Origin: Henricia sp. BOLD:AAB3569
Taxonomy: Eukaryota > Echinodermata > Asteroidea > Spinulosida > Echinasteridae
NCBI GenBank assembly: GCA_037783545.1
Contig: JBBELK010000297.1
Span: 2,232,001 to 2,296,000, forward strand
Direction of reading: 5' to 3'
Length of the DNA stretch: 64,000 nt
Made by a program: the position numbers and the translations under genes. Positions 45,701-55,191 of the stretch are shown here, piece after piece. Under the pieces are notes generated by a model. It made no database searches. It saw nothing but the letters and a program-made list of their open reading frames with translations, and was not told the DNA's origin. Position 1 is the first letter of the stretch; the number at the start of each line of letters is the position of its first letter.

Positions 45701-46848
45701 CGTCTCGGCCGCTCCTTAATCGGCTTCGCATCACCGGTATTGATCTGATGTCGAACAACATCAGTGCGACCTATGTCATGCTCACCCCTCGAGAACACAT
45801 CTTGGAAATCACTCAAACACCCTTTGACCAAGTCATGGTGTTCAACGTCGACATTAGCTTTGCTCCGTTCAAATAAATCAAACAAGTGCTCTGGCAACTC
45901 AGGCTCACCTGTGGTACTACAAGTAACCACAATGCCTGGCTGAATGGCACTTGACTCTACCGTGGAGATAACTCCTGCGGTTGTCCCTTTCTTGGCTGTC
46001 TTGGTCTCTTTGCCAATGTTAATAACTCGTAGTGGGACATACTCAGTCCCTGCGCTTATCAACGCTCGTCCTAATGCTAGCCCCTTTGTGGCTAACTCGC
46101 CTCCTCCCTCAAGAGGTTCGACGATTGCTGGCCCAACCAGCTCTCGGCATTTTTCAACCACCACTCCGAGCACGACAGCTTCGTGACCAGGCGGTATCTC
46201 GGTGGTCTCCGCCACCACCACTCTACCGACGAATGGTTGACCTCCACCGTCAGTACATTTGACGTTCTCGCCATTGAGCTTCCATATTTTGCTCTGTAAC
46301 TCTATACTTCCACCTGTAGCCAATAGAAAATCCATACCCAAGATACCAGCGCATCTTATCTGGGCGAACACTGCCTTCACTGGGGCAATGGTACGACCGA
46401 CCTGAATGTCTACCCATGCCGCTCCCAGCACTTCCAACGGTTTACCATCCACCTGTTGAACGCTAACTCCATGCAAGAGCAAATCAGGCCTTTGCTCTTT
46501 CGGTATTTTATAATACGTCTCACAGCTAATTAATGTATCGGTCGACCCGGTGTCGACTAAGAATCTGCACTTTGTCTTTCTGACAACTCTTTCTACAAAC
46601 AAACCACGTTTGGGGTTCCGAATCACACTTGGAGCCTCAATAAAAAATTGTTCGCAGTTTGACTTCTGTAAATCATCTTCACCACCAAGTTTGGGGTGTT
46701 TTACTGTGGTGGACCCTGGAGAGTTTCCAGCCGACCCGCGGATCTTACGTTTGGCTGGCCTCCGTTTCCCTGATGGGACTGACTCGTTTCCTTGGGTGGC
46801 TTCTTGCAAGTTCTTGCAAAGTGGCCTTTCCCACCACAATTGAAACAC
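42790..46848 (-). CDS. pol: Element 2 pol polyprotein
   Basis: 1352-codon open frame. In order it shows protease (FLVDTGSTDTLIS), RT (VDYRKLNSVTIKDAYPVPRI, MPFGLCNAPATF, IYLDDIIVF), RNase H (ILDTDASGDGIGGVL, TDHAALRWL) and the integrase HHCC region (LSGHLGVRKTEA, CDMCARRK). The integrase core follows with its D, D and E (LDLLGPLP, HSDQGTNFES, LIERFNKTL), then a GPY/F-type module (WEGPWLIVS, HSDRLKLYV). Domain order is Ty3/gypsy. It overlaps the gag frame by 148 nt, consistent with the programmed frameshift known in this family. It looks whole. Confidence 0.9.
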   Translation of the reverse strand: MFQLWWERPLCKNLQEATQGNESVPSGKRRPAKRKIRGSAGNSPGSTTVKHPKLGGEDDLQKSNCEQFFIEAPSVIRNPKRGLFVERVVRKTKCRFLVDTGSTDTLISCETYYKIPKEQRPDLLLHGVSVQQVDGKPLEVLGAAWVDIQVGRTIAPVKAVFAQIRCAGILGMDFLLATGGSIELQSKIWKLNGENVKCTDGGGQPFVGRVVVAETTEIPPGHEAVVLGVVVEKCRELVGPAIVEPLEGGGELATKGLALGRALISAGTEYVPLRVINIGKETKTAKKGTTAGVISTVESSAIQPGIVVTCSTTGEPELPEHLFDLFERSKANVDVEHHDLVKGCLSDFQDVFSRGEHDIGRTDVVRHQINTGDAKPIKERPRRHPYCHQEEILRQVDDLQRRGLIEPSDSPWAANVVLVGKKDGTKRFCVDYRKLNSVTIKDAYPVPRIDETFDALQGAKWFCTLDLASGYWQVTLDEDASQKSSFVVRNGLFRWKCMPFGLCNAPATFERLMEQIMHGLQWEILLIYLDDIIVFGRTVEETQERLRVVLGRLRDTGLKLKPSKCHLFQRSVTYLGHIVSADGVATDPKKVQAVVDWPVPQCVRDVRSFLGLASYYRKFIGGFAQIASPLHALTEKAREFVWSEACQVAFDELKVRLQSAPILSYPIPEGNFILDTDASGDGIGGVLSQIQDGEEKVLAYASRKLSKAERNYCVTRRELLAVVVYLKNFRQYLYGRKVTLRTDHAALRWLINFKDPEGQLARWIQSISEYDVEIQHRPGNKHGNADGLSRRPCKQCGRSEAAAEDDKIQEDSMSQAKPEESLARGTVAEPAMTNEILREAQLAEESMGWLIEAKERGDSRPAWKELSHSRASSKTLWSLWDQLVVRSGVLYRRWESDDGKVVRWRLVLPVSHRKEILAELHGGQLSGHLGVRKTEAKVRLRYYWPGIAADIRSFVRSCDMCARRKSPAKKGRAPLQQYRVGVPMERVALDLLGPLPMSDSGNRWILVIGDYCTKWMEAYPLPDATATTVALKVVNEFICRFGVPQELHSDQGTNFESEVFAEVCRLLGISKTRTTAYNPKSDGLIERFNKTLINIVSVMIDPKRRQRDWDEFLPYATCAYRCTPQDSTGESPNMLMLGREVSLPIDLVTECQRSEGDHGLDFAENLRRNMQTAHQRAQECFGNNARRQKRNYDRRAAHSGFKEGQFVWLFNPARKKGVSPKLMLRWEGPWLIVSRLSDVTFRIQLRPSSKPRVVHSDRLKLYVGKPLVPWEYKKWQNPREKDSEVVNATSETVVEVQESAEVLMEESCPEETQLGGVEAQESEPQSQLENEEGLVPRRNPKRNRRLPLRYVE

Positions 46849-48254
46849 CTCAACAATCCCTTATCCACACTCTGGGGTCTGGGATACTTAGGAGGTACCT
46901 GAACTGGGGCACTCCCCTTTCTACCCGGATCTAGTAACTTGGCCAAGATGGTATCCAACTTTTGGCTTTGCTCACTAAGCTCAGTTTGCAACTTGCTCAT
47001 TTCAGTCTCAACTTTACCAAAAGCCTTTGACTGTTCAATCACAGTGACCTCGAGTTTTTCAACTCGGTCGTCGGTTACGCAATCGAGAGCCCTGGTCAAC
47101 TTGACCGGCTTTCCGTCAAATGTTCTCTGTCTCTCGACCTTCTCGTAATTCTCTGTCTCCAACGCAGCTTGTATGGCCTCGTCCAAATTCTTTGGACGTG
47201 CCCTATGAATTCCCTCACGCACTGTCTGACTCATAACAGCGTCGTGGAAGTGATTCTTGGCAAGCCGATCTCTTGCATCCTCCCGCAATTCAGGGTATGC
47301 TTTGATTGTCAGCTCACTCACCGCTTGCCCTAACTCTTGCAAAGACTCCTTCGGCCCTTGCCGACGATGTCTTAATTCAACTAAATAATTCTCAGCTTGT
47401 AAGCGGGAATCAAACCTTCTCTTCAAAAGTTGCACCATCTCTGCATAACTGTACTCATGTCCACATGTAGGATCTTCACCCAACACTCTGAGGGCGTTTC
47501 CTTGAAGACTTGCAGCGAGATAAGTAGTGGCTTCCTCGTCCGTCCAGTCGTTGGCCTTTTTACAAGACTCGAAATGTCTGTGGTATTCTCTCCACAAGAC
47601 TTTCCCACTGTACCTATCGGGGATTATATTTGGACGGTGCCGTTTACCACCTAACCGCTCTTTCAACTCACTTTCACCACATACTTTCGGTTCACTCTTT
47701 AATGGCCATGGGCCTACCGACGGGACAAATTCATCTCTTCCCGACCGGCTAAAACTACCGCCTGCTCGAGTAGCAAAACTCATTAGTTCTGCTCTCATTT
47801 TCTGAGGGGTCGAAACCTCCTGTTCCTCTACGAAAGGATTTCTCTGCGCAGAACCGCTCTGTCCTGCTACAAAGTGACTCCAATCATCTTCAGCCACACT
47901 ACGCCTCCTAGTCAGCGGCGTTAACACCTCTGTTGACATGTCCAATGTGGGTTTCTTGAAGGGAGTGCTTTCCTTAAAGTTCACCCCTCGCAAATCCTCA
48001 CGGACTGTCTCTAGCGAAATGCCTACACTTGGCATCATCGCCTTTGCTCTATTCGAATCATAGCCAGTATCGCTCGGGACTCGAAACTCAATTTCCGGGT
48101 CAACCCGATACCGACACTTCTCCAACTCAGCTTCTTTTGCAGACTTATCTAGCTGCAACAACTGATGCTCCATACGCAAGCGACTCAATTCATCTTCGAG
48201 TGCCTGCTCTCGGGTCTTGCCTAGTAAGGCAATACCCTCACGCTGCCCGCTCAT
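46701..48254 (-). CDS. gag: Element 2 gag
   Basis: 517-codon frame starting MSGQREGIALL. It has an N-terminal coiled coil (LEDELSRLRMEHQLLQ), a capsid-like core (RYSGKVLWREYHRHFESC, YLAASLQGNALRVL, LKRRFDSRLQAENY), a second coiled coil and a CCHC knuckle CFNCGGKGHFARTC near its end. This is the structural protein that assembles virus-like particles. It looks whole. The 3' end overlaps pol in another frame. Confidence 0.9.
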   Translation of the reverse strand: MSGQREGIALLGKTREQALEDELSRLRMEHQLLQLDKSAKEAELEKCRYRVDPEIEFRVPSDTGYDSNRAKAMMPSVGISLETVREDLRGVNFKESTPFKKPTLDMSTEVLTPLTRRRSVAEDDWSHFVAGQSGSAQRNPFVEEQEVSTPQKMRAELMSFATRAGGSFSRSGRDEFVPSVGPWPLKSEPKVCGESELKERLGGKRHRPNIIPDRYSGKVLWREYHRHFESCKKANDWTDEEATTYLAASLQGNALRVLGEDPTCGHEYSYAEMVQLLKRRFDSRLQAENYLVELRHRRQGPKESLQELGQAVSELTIKAYPELREDARDRLAKNHFHDAVMSQTVREGIHRARPKNLDEAIQAALETENYEKVERQRTFDGKPVKLTRALDCVTDDRVEKLEVTVIEQSKAFGKVETEMSKLQTELSEQSQKLDTILAKLLDPGRKGSAPVQVPPKYPRPQSVDKGLLRCFNCGGKGHFARTCKKPPKETSQSHQGNGGQPNVRSAGRLETLQGPPQ

Positions 48255-48344
48255 GGCAACGATATCCGAATTACGGACTTAAGTCAGCCCTAGACAATTT
48301 CCTAGAAGCTTCTGACTTATTTACGTTTCCACTTAATCAATTCC

Positions 48345-48363
48345 AATCCCACTTCTGACACCA
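48345..48363 (-). other. Primer binding site of element 2 (tRNA-Leu type)
   Basis: TGGTGTCAGAAGTGGGATT lies 2 nt inside the 5' LTR. It matches the complement of animal tRNA-Leu 3' ends except for about one base. Confidence 0.8.
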
Positions 48364-48365
48364 TT

Positions 48366-49364
48366 TGTGGCGAAATCTCCTGAACCCAAGTTCTTCCTCA
48401 GGCCGAAGACCAACAGAGCAGTCTCAAGGCTAAGGGATGTAGATTCGTTTTGGTGGAAATATACCGCCTAAGGAATTGATTGTGAAACTCTAGCTAAATA
48501 AGTCAAAGCAAGCACAACAGGACACCTGATTTTCGGACCACGACTATGTTATGTTGTTTAATGAATCACACAATTGGTTGTAGATGATGTATAAATAAAC
48601 GGTATAATTAAGGAATTTGGGATTGGGAGACCTTTACTTATGCAACCTGCTATGGGGCTTACTACACCAAGTACAAGGCTTACTGCCTTGCTATACGGCT
48701 GACTACAATGCTGACAAGCTACAACAAGCAGCAACTCTATGTACATATAGTAGAGGTTCTGAGGTAACCAATTATAAAACCACACACGCACCTACGCGTG
48801 AGGCTTACTCGGCTGCTGGAGTCGCTAGTCACCGCACTGGGAACGCGGCCGGATGGAAGTCGGGTCAGTCCTCGTTTACCGCTATTCACCATAAAGGTGT
48901 ACACCACAGCAGCAAACACCGACACCTCTCCCAATCCACGGCACGTTCAACCACGTTAGGCTGATGCTACTCCCACGTACGGCTTACTTGTTTTCCGCTC
49001 CAACGGAAAACGAGTATCGCTACACCGGGCCGAGTGCACGCAGCTCGCCGGCAACAACCTGGCGATCTCGCTCGGCTCCCTAGTAAGCGATACACTTACA
49101 TACACGGCACACAGCCGGTCTCTAGTAAACCATACACAACAGCCCACAATTCACTCTTCAAAGTTCGTGCTTACCTCGTGAACTCTCTTCGACACTCTCC
49201 ACGTGTACGCGTATACAATGCACAAAGCAATGCTGGGCAGCGCGCAGCCAATCACGTCTCTCCGCGCGCAGTCACGCACACTGATACATTGCTCATCGGG
49301 GGAATTTCCCTAACTGCTCTAGTCTCCTAATCAGCTTACAATTATAAGTCGCACTTTCGCTACA
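48366..49364 (-). repeat. 5' LTR of element 2
   Basis: 999 bp, near-identical to 39317-40319. It ends at CGCTACA, followed by the duplicated GTAT. Confidence 0.9.
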
Positions 49365-49366
49365 GT

Positions 49367-49600
49367 ATGATAGCTTGGTCGAATGAAAAAAAATTGGATA
49401 TTGCCCCCAGTTTATCTAATTCCAAGAGTGTTATTCCATATGATGCACACGAGTGCCTCAGGAACACTGATTTGCCCTCAGTGGTTTTCGGCCCCGTTTT
49501 GGCAAATTTTGTTCCCAGACGGACAAATTCCGATTGTAGGAGTTGTGGACATTCAGGAAATCCCGTTTTTTCTTGCGATGTTTGTAAGTGGAAGGAGTGA
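49367..49600 (+). CDS. Candidate N-terminal zinc-binding piece upstream of the recombinase
   Basis: Plus-strand frame from ATG 49367, ending with C-R-S-C, nine residues, C-D-V-C (CRSCGHSGNPVFSCDVC), a zinc-ribbon-like pattern. It lies directly upstream of the tyrosine recombinase and may be its first coding part. A GTAAGT at 49584 and two acceptors near 49797 and 49809 are visible, but the phases do not agree with the downstream frame. Retroelement 2 is inserted just before it, so its true start may be beyond 39317. Confidence 0.35.
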   Translation: MIAWSNEKKLDIAPSLSNSKSVIPYDAHECLRNTDLPSVVFGPVLANFVPRRTNSDCRSCGHSGNPVFSCDVCKWKE

Positions 49601-49776
49601 CAACAATGAGTTTGTTACTCAGATAGCCAGGAGTGCTATACTTGCAATCGGATTGCAGTTTTTATTACAGAATGATCTGTTAAGTGATGTCAATGTTCAG
49701 TGTAAGGATATCGGGCAACCTTCCGTTTGCCCGATACGGAACGGGCTATGTTTTGATGAAATGATTAAACATTGTT

Positions 49777-50798
49777 TTGCTTTTTCCCTATATACAGCTT
49801 ATTTTCCAGACAGGCATATGGTCGGAAATCGGGCACGGAACTGAACAACATGGGGAATTGAAAAGCTTAGCAGCAGAGCTACCGGAAATCATCTTGAACT
49901 GTAAGGCCGACTCCACTATTAGTCAATATGGAGGCGCTTTTACTAATTGGTGTTCATGGATTGATAAATATGAGGTATCCAAAGTACCAGCAGACCCTTA
50001 TTATGTCTCCTTGTATCTCGTTCACATCAGTCACGCGGCTAAAACACAAGCCCCCATAATCCAAGCATGTGCTGCTATTTCTTGGGCACACAAATTGGAA
50101 GGGCTACCTTACCCTTGTTTGTCGACAGTAGTGAAACAAGCTGCGGAAGGTCTCAAACGTAGATTGGCAGTGCCAGTCTCCAAAAAAGAACCCATCTCGG
50201 CTGAAATCCTGATTCAAATGTATGATTATCACTGAAGATGTTTCAGTGAAAAATCTTCTAAAGATACGAACCGTAACTATGTGTCTAATTGCTTTTGCAG
50301 GATTTCTTCGTTTTGACGAACTTTCACAGATTAAAAAGGGACATTTAGCGTTTGATAGTACTCACGTTTCCTTATATATCCCTTCAAGCAAAACGGATAT
50401 TTAGAGAAACGGTAATCATGTTGTTATTGCTAGACTTTCCTCTAAGGCCTGCCCAGTTAAAATGCTTGAAAAATATCTGGAGCTGGTAGGGCTTGAAGAT
50501 CAAGATGCTTACATATTTAGAAATCTAACCCCCACAAAACAAGGTTACAAAGTAAGAAGTGTCTTATACCAGGGTGCGTGAGCTCATAATGGATGCACTT
50601 AAACCTTTAGTTGGAGATGTTTCGAAGTTCGGTATTCACAGTCTCCGATCGGGCGGAGCCTCAGAGGCTGCCAAGGCGGGAATACCAGACAGGTTATTTA
50701 AAAGACATGGCAGGTGGAAATCAGAATCTGCCAAAGACGGATATGTGAAAGAAGACTTCCCGAAGCTTCTTTCAGTGTCTCAATCGTTGGGATTGTAA
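49777..50798 (+). pseudogene. Tyrosine recombinase (XerD/Crypton-like) gene, broken
   Basis: Plus-strand pieces in order give an N-terminal core-binding region (STISQYGGAFTNWCSWID, KLEGLPYPCLSTVVKQAAEG), the first catalytic arginine in AGFLRFDELSQI, and a middle region (CPVKMLEKYLELVGL). The C-terminal catalytic set follows: IHSLRSGGASEAA (H-x-x-R), HGRWKSESAKDGYVKED (H/W and tyrosine). These residues cut and rejoin DNA through a phosphotyrosine bond. The protein resembles animal 'xerD homolog' genes tied to Crypton-type or related recombinase transposons. No reverse transcriptase lies nearby. About two breaks. Confidence 0.75.
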
Positions 50799-50841
50799 AT
50801 TCCCTGGCTTTAAACTCAGATTATGCACATAATATGCATGT

Positions 50842-50939
50842 GGTCCGAAATAAGACCAACACAATCCAATAATTACAGTGTAATTGTAATATTTATTTCA
50901 TTAATATATTTCGGTCATTTTTGTGTGTTTAGTGGAGAA
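50842..50939 (+). repeat. 98-bp direct repeat, copy 1
   Basis: Starts GGTCCGAAATAAGACC and ends TTTAGTGGAGAA. It lies 44 bp after the recombinase stop and matches 51441-51538 at all but a few positions. Confidence 0.85.
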
Positions 50940-51114
50940 ACGAAAATATGTGCGGTTGATCGCCCACGGGAATTATCATAATATTTAGTTTCTCCACGGT
51001 ACGTAAGCAATAATGTTACTGTGTATGTTCAGGGTTATCTGGGTGTGGCGGGACCTTCACTTCACGTTGGCTTGCACCACACAGCAGACGTGTAATTTTA
51101 TTGAAAATAATTGT

Positions 51115-51294
51115 TTAAAAAACTATTTGTTTTCGTTTTCCTAGTTTATCTTGGTACAATCCAGTTTGGGAGAATCCAATCATCTCATTGGCAAGAGATA
51201 GCAAGTCTGGAGCCAAACTACGTTCTAAATTTTCTCTAAGAGTTTTTTCGAGTTTTCGTAGCCGGCTATTATCACGGTTGGTTCTCTTGGTCAT
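51115..51294 (-). CDS. 59-residue opposite-strand ORF between the direct repeats
   Basis: The minus-strand ATG at 51294 opens MTKRTNRDNSRLRKLEKTL, then ENLERSLAPDLLSLANEMIG and a basic tail. It is highly charged and predicted helical at the start, then more hydrophobic. It is convergent with the recombinase gene and enclosed by the two 98-bp repeats. Just under 60 residues; not recognised. Its amino-acid make-up looks protein-like, and it could be the last exon of a partner gene of the same mobile unit. Confidence 0.4.
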   Translation of the reverse strand: MTKRTNRDNSRLRKLEKTLRENLERSLAPDLLSLANEMIGFSQTGLYQDKLGKRKQIVF

Positions 51295-51440
51295 CCCCAG
51301 CAGGGATACGTTTTCAGTTTAGAATTGTCAGTGACAAAGACGATGTTTATTTTGTATTTTTGCCAAGACGGTAAAATGTGTCAGACAAAACCAGAAAGGT
51401 TGGTTATTATTAATATTTATATTAAGTTGTAACAGAAGGT

Positions 51441-51538
51441 GGTGCGAAATAAGACCGACACAATCCAATATTTACAGTGTAATTGTAATATTTATTTCAT
51501 TAATATATTTCGGTCATTTTTGTGTGTTTAGTGGAGAA
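51441..51538 (+). repeat. 98-bp direct repeat, copy 2
   Basis: Starts GGTGCGAAATAAGACC and ends TTTAGTGGAGAA. It is spaced 599 bp from copy 1. Confidence 0.85.
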
Positions 51539-51879
51539 TACTTATTTCTATGTTCAGTAATCTAAAAACGTGCCGCAAAAGCAACTACAAACAATGGAAA
51601 CAATTTTATTTTGTTCCAACTTGAAACGCAAAAATCAAACATTACCTAATGACGGTCCAGTAGTTGGTCTCAACATCGGTGGCCTCGTGGTTGGGCCGTT
51701 AGCTGAAACGACGGTCCAGATTTATCTAAAGATAGTATACATGATTGGTAAACTGTTACAAATAGTTTTATCCCCCTGTGTGATTGGAGATATGCATGAT
51801 GATTAAAACCAACCTGAGTAAAAACCAGCTCCGTACTTTCTCTAAATTTTGAGAAAACAGTCAAAAAAGGGTTTGCAGT

Positions 51880-52090
51880 TACTTCGCCCTGAACCATTTC
51901 GCTCTGAACCACGGCCTGTGCACAAAGTGGTTTTGGGGCAAAGTGGTTTTGGGGCAAAGTGACATTTTGGCGATGTAGTGTTTGGACGAAGTAATTTGGG
52001 GCGAAATGGCACTCGGGCGAAGTGATTTGGGGCGAAGTGGTTTGGGGCGAAATGGCACTTGGGCGAATTGAATTTGGGGTGAATTAAATT
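51880..52090. repeat. Degenerate TTTGGGGCGAAGTGG repeat
   Basis: Imperfect tandem units of about 14-17 bp (variants of TTGGGGCAAAGTGG and TTGGGGCGAAATGG). Non-coding. Confidence 0.6.
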
Positions 52091-52574
52091 TTCATCTCAT
52101 GAGACGAAAACTAATTGTTTTACTAATTTCTCAAAGACTATAGCACTTCAGCCGAAACAAATTTCAGGAGAAGTTTTCTGCAGTTATCATGTTTATATTT
52201 TGTAAGTTACATGTACGTGTAAATCTGTGAACATTTCCGATTTTCGAGATTACCAATGATGTATACTGCCTTTAACATAGGACATGTTGGGGTTCATCTC
52301 TGATCATAAATTTCCAGGCATTTTGTTGGGTATGGGTATGGTGTGAGGTAGGATATCGGGGCCGAGTGGTTTGTGAATAGAGTTCAAATCTTTATTTATT
52401 TTTGTTTTGTTTTTTATTTACCAACCAAATCCAACAGCGATCGAGTCGCCAATTACAGGACGGCATAAACAAAATTTAAAAAAAATGCTATGAAATAATT
52501 TTAAAAATGCTATGAAATAAATAGATTAAATAAAACATGTGAACAAATTAATTAAATTCAATAATATACAAAGT

Positions 52575-52775
52575 CTGCTTTAAAAAAAAAACAAACAAAG
52601 AAAACAAACAAAAAACAAAAAACAAAAAACAAAAAACAAAAAACAAAACAAAACAAACAAACAAACACCACAACACACAAACAAACAAACACCATAACAA
52701 AAACAAAAACAAAAACAAAAACAAACAATACAACAAAACAAAACAACAAACAAAAAAACTAAAAACAAAAAAATA
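52575..52775. repeat. A-rich low-complexity tract (CAAAAAA/CAAA repeats)
   Basis: Runs of ACAAAAAACAAAAA and AACAAACAAAC. The reverse-strand F/V/L-rich ORFs here are artefacts. The rest of 51,540-53,190 shows no other supported feature. Confidence 0.85.
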
Positions 52776-53190
52776 TATATATTTATATATAAGAAACACG
52801 GCAACAAGTTAAACACAAAGCAAATCAGACTGCGTTAGTTGCAATGGCACGGTAAATCTGGTTCCGGAAACTTCCAAGGCTGATGCTTAAGTAGATGCTT
52901 AATTTCTAAGCCTGCATGCGTCAGCGCAGTGAGTGATGCTTTGGCACTCACATGCAGGATAAAATTTGCAAAATCAGAGGAAACCTGGATTGCCGAGTGA
53001 AGGGATAAATTATAATTTAATAGTTAGAAGTCACGAGTAACATTCACCACAGCAGAGTGTTTGTTATAGTGGCATTCGTTTTAGCGACTTTCCAGCATCT
53101 AAAGGTCCCTTAGGCTATGTTGTGTTAGGGGCCATTCAAAATAGTCAATGTTTAACAATTTCCCAATCAACTACTTCCAAGTTTTCTTAC

Positions 53191-53295
53191 CTCGGGCTCT
53201 TTGACCTTCTTTCTTTCTTTGTCCTCATGAACCCTGGCCCGCTCCTTGAGTGCGAAGGCTCGTGACTTGGGTTGTGTAATCGGTATTGGCTTAGC
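53191..53295 (-). CDS. TPX2: TPX2, third exon seen
   Basis: 35 codons on the minus strand, AKPIPITQPKSRAFALKERA and onward, ending KEPE at donor GAG|GTAAGA. It enters in phase 0, which fits the phase-0 end of the exon at 54322-54106. It aligns with the vertebrate TPX2 stretch LPITVPKSPAFALKNR. The acceptor (GCCGAG|GCT) has a weak pyrimidine tract, so the exon could start a few codons away. No further downstream TPX2 exon was found in the window; the gene must continue to the left beyond large insertions or outside. Confidence 0.75.
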
Positions 53296-53592
53296 CTCGG
53301 CAATGCCATGTTGGTAATGCCAAGATATAAAAACGCTTTCGAGTATTAAGTATTGAATAATCTAAAAGCTTGAAGTCTGGGGAATGGGGAAAGGGGAAAT
53401 ATACCAATGAAACAAACATTGTGCTAAACAAGTGCAGCCTGTACATTATTGTTTTAAGAAACACAAGAAATATGACCCACAGAAAAGCGGATACGAACTT
53501 GGCAAAAAAAGGGCAATTACAGCGCTGTCCATGTAAGTATGGGTGCTGTCATTTTACTCCTAGAATTTGAGGCAGCCCCTCTGCCTCCTAGC

Positions 53593-54048
53593 AATGATAT
53601 TTTTGAGATAGGTCTAACTCCAACGGCCGTTGATAGACGAATTACTTGTATCTAGAATTACACTTTCTCAATCAAATTTCCCCCAAAAAAGCCATCCTGC
53701 CTGTGGCTCATCTCTCTAAAATGCTGGAACAATTGTTTATTTGTTTTTTTTGTTACCACATTATGTCCCCATTTCCGTGCTTGGCCGGTCACAGACACAC
53801 GTACGTGTGTGTAGGGGTTCTGACACGTGCATAATGCATTTTTGGCAAGTAAATTAAGCTCCTATTGTTAAAACATTTTTCGGTTCTATGGTTAAAAAAA
53901 AAACAACCGGTTCCCGCATTTTAGAGCGGTTAGCCATAGGCTGAATTGCTTTTTGGGGGGAATTTTGATTGAGAAAGTGAAATTTGAGATGCAAGTATTT
54001 TGTCCATAAACCGTTGTTGGAGTTACACCTATCTCAAAAATATCATTT
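53593..54048. mobile_element. Foldback/MITE in a TPX2 intron
   Basis: AATGATATTTTTGAGATAGG at the left and CCTATCTCAAAAATATCATT at the right (one base apart from perfect pairing) begin arms of about 130 bp. The pairing continues through GATTGAGAAAGTG/CACTTTCTCAATC. 456 bp, non-coding, between TPX2 exons. Confidence 0.65.
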
Positions 54049-54105
54049 CGGACAGTCGGGTCACATTATTACATTTAGCCACTGTTCTGTAGCACAACGT
54101 CTTAC

Positions 54106-54322
54106 CACTGGGCCGGAGAGGATCTTAGCGGGCAGTGGTTTGGCTCTGAACTCGTAGCATTCCTCTGTCTGAACCCTATTGGCCTCTCGCTCCTGAATAC
54201 GTCTGTCGACCCTCAGGTCAAATCCCACGGGCTTGGTCATTTCCTTGTGACTGGGCATTTTGACACCTAGGCCAATGTTGTTCATGACGCGGGGATCCAC
54301 GGGCCGCGCTCGGAACTTGTAC
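54106..54322 (-). CDS. TPX2: TPX2, second exon seen
   Basis: 217 nt between acceptor TTCCTCCAG and donor GTG|GTAAGA. It reads YKFRARPVDPR, then KPVGFDLRVDRRIQERE and YEFRAKPLPAKIL. Vertebrate TPX2 has YKFKARELDPRIL, PIGFDLEIEKRIQERE and FHSRPCPTKILE in the same order, which makes the identity firm. TPX2 is the Ran-regulated spindle assembly factor that binds microtubules and importin-alpha and activates Aurora A. This segment is its central, TPX2-family domain region, downstream of the Aurora-binding N-terminus. It uses two nucleotides from the upstream exon and ends in phase 0. Confidence 0.88.
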
Positions 54323-55191
54323 CTGGAGGAATGAACAAAAGAACCAATGGCTTTATCAGGAGAACTGAGATATCCAGGTGAGACTGGCATTGGGGAGTTT
54401 GTTTTATCCAACTTTGCATTTAAAAAACGTTTGGTCTTAAAGAAACAGCTTAGTTCTAGAGTTAGCGCAAATCTATACCTTTCATTTGTATAGACGGTGT
54501 GACCTCTGACGTCACGGCAGGCGTCAAAACATTGGGGATGTGGCTATTGCTGCGCGCATGTATTGTGCTGTGCATAAATTTAGATAAAGGAATAATATCT
54601 CCCGTTAGATCAGCTTTGAATTGTGTGACCTTTGACATTAGTCTCTAAGAAATTTATGCAAAATATGATGCTGCGCACAACGACAGGAATGATTTCAATA
54701 GACCAAGGTTAGAAGTGAACAAATGTCACAGTCTATAGTTGAATCTTGTTAAGAAGTCATTGAAACCTTGCATCATCTTAAAAAACTAGAGACGCGAGTT
54801 ATACTTTGAGCGGAGGACTGAGGATGCTGAGAGATGTAAGACTTTATCGGTCAGTAACGTCTATATGAACCCCTCTTGTGGCAAGGATGACTGCAACAGC
54901 CCCGGTAAAAGCCACTGAGGCAAGACGTGCAGAGCTGCCAACCCTACTGAATTTTGCAACAAATTCAATGAAAAATGGCTGATCTTGCAACTTTTTTAGA
55001 TGTGTCTGAAGTCGGGCAATCAACCCATTTTCCAGCTTTCATCTCCAAAATATGGAAGAGTTGGCAGCGATCTAGATGTGCCACACTGCCCGAAGTGCTG
55101 TGATCTTTGAGAACCTGCATTTCTAGGGCTGTTTTTAAGATGCACGGCTCCAGAGGTCAGCTCATTCCACACAATAAAATAATTAAATTAA

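Larger units (their letters stand above)
39317..49364 (-). mobile_element. Ty3/gypsy LTR retrotransposon 2, near whole, with an accessory coding region
   Basis: Minus-strand element with 1003- and 999-bp LTRs (TGTAGCGAAAG...TTTCGCCACA), GTAT duplicated on both sides (39313-39316, 49365-49368), a tRNA-Leu primer site, gag and pol. It also has an extra coding region between pol and the 3' LTR. The LTRs differ at only about five bases plus two small indels, so it is young. Gag and pol look whole. A 1.1-kb DNA transposon (41361-42497) lies in the accessory region. It sits directly upstream of the tyrosine recombinase gene. Confidence 0.9.

Noticed and set aside
49584-49809. Intron joining the CxxC piece to the recombinase
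   Set aside because: GTAAGT and AG sites exist, but the phases on the two sides do not match, so no intron is claimed.
52548-52816. Hydrophobic F/V/L/C-rich ORFs resembling membrane peptides
   Set aside because: Reverse complement of an A-rich CAAAAAA repeat tract; no start context and no family.
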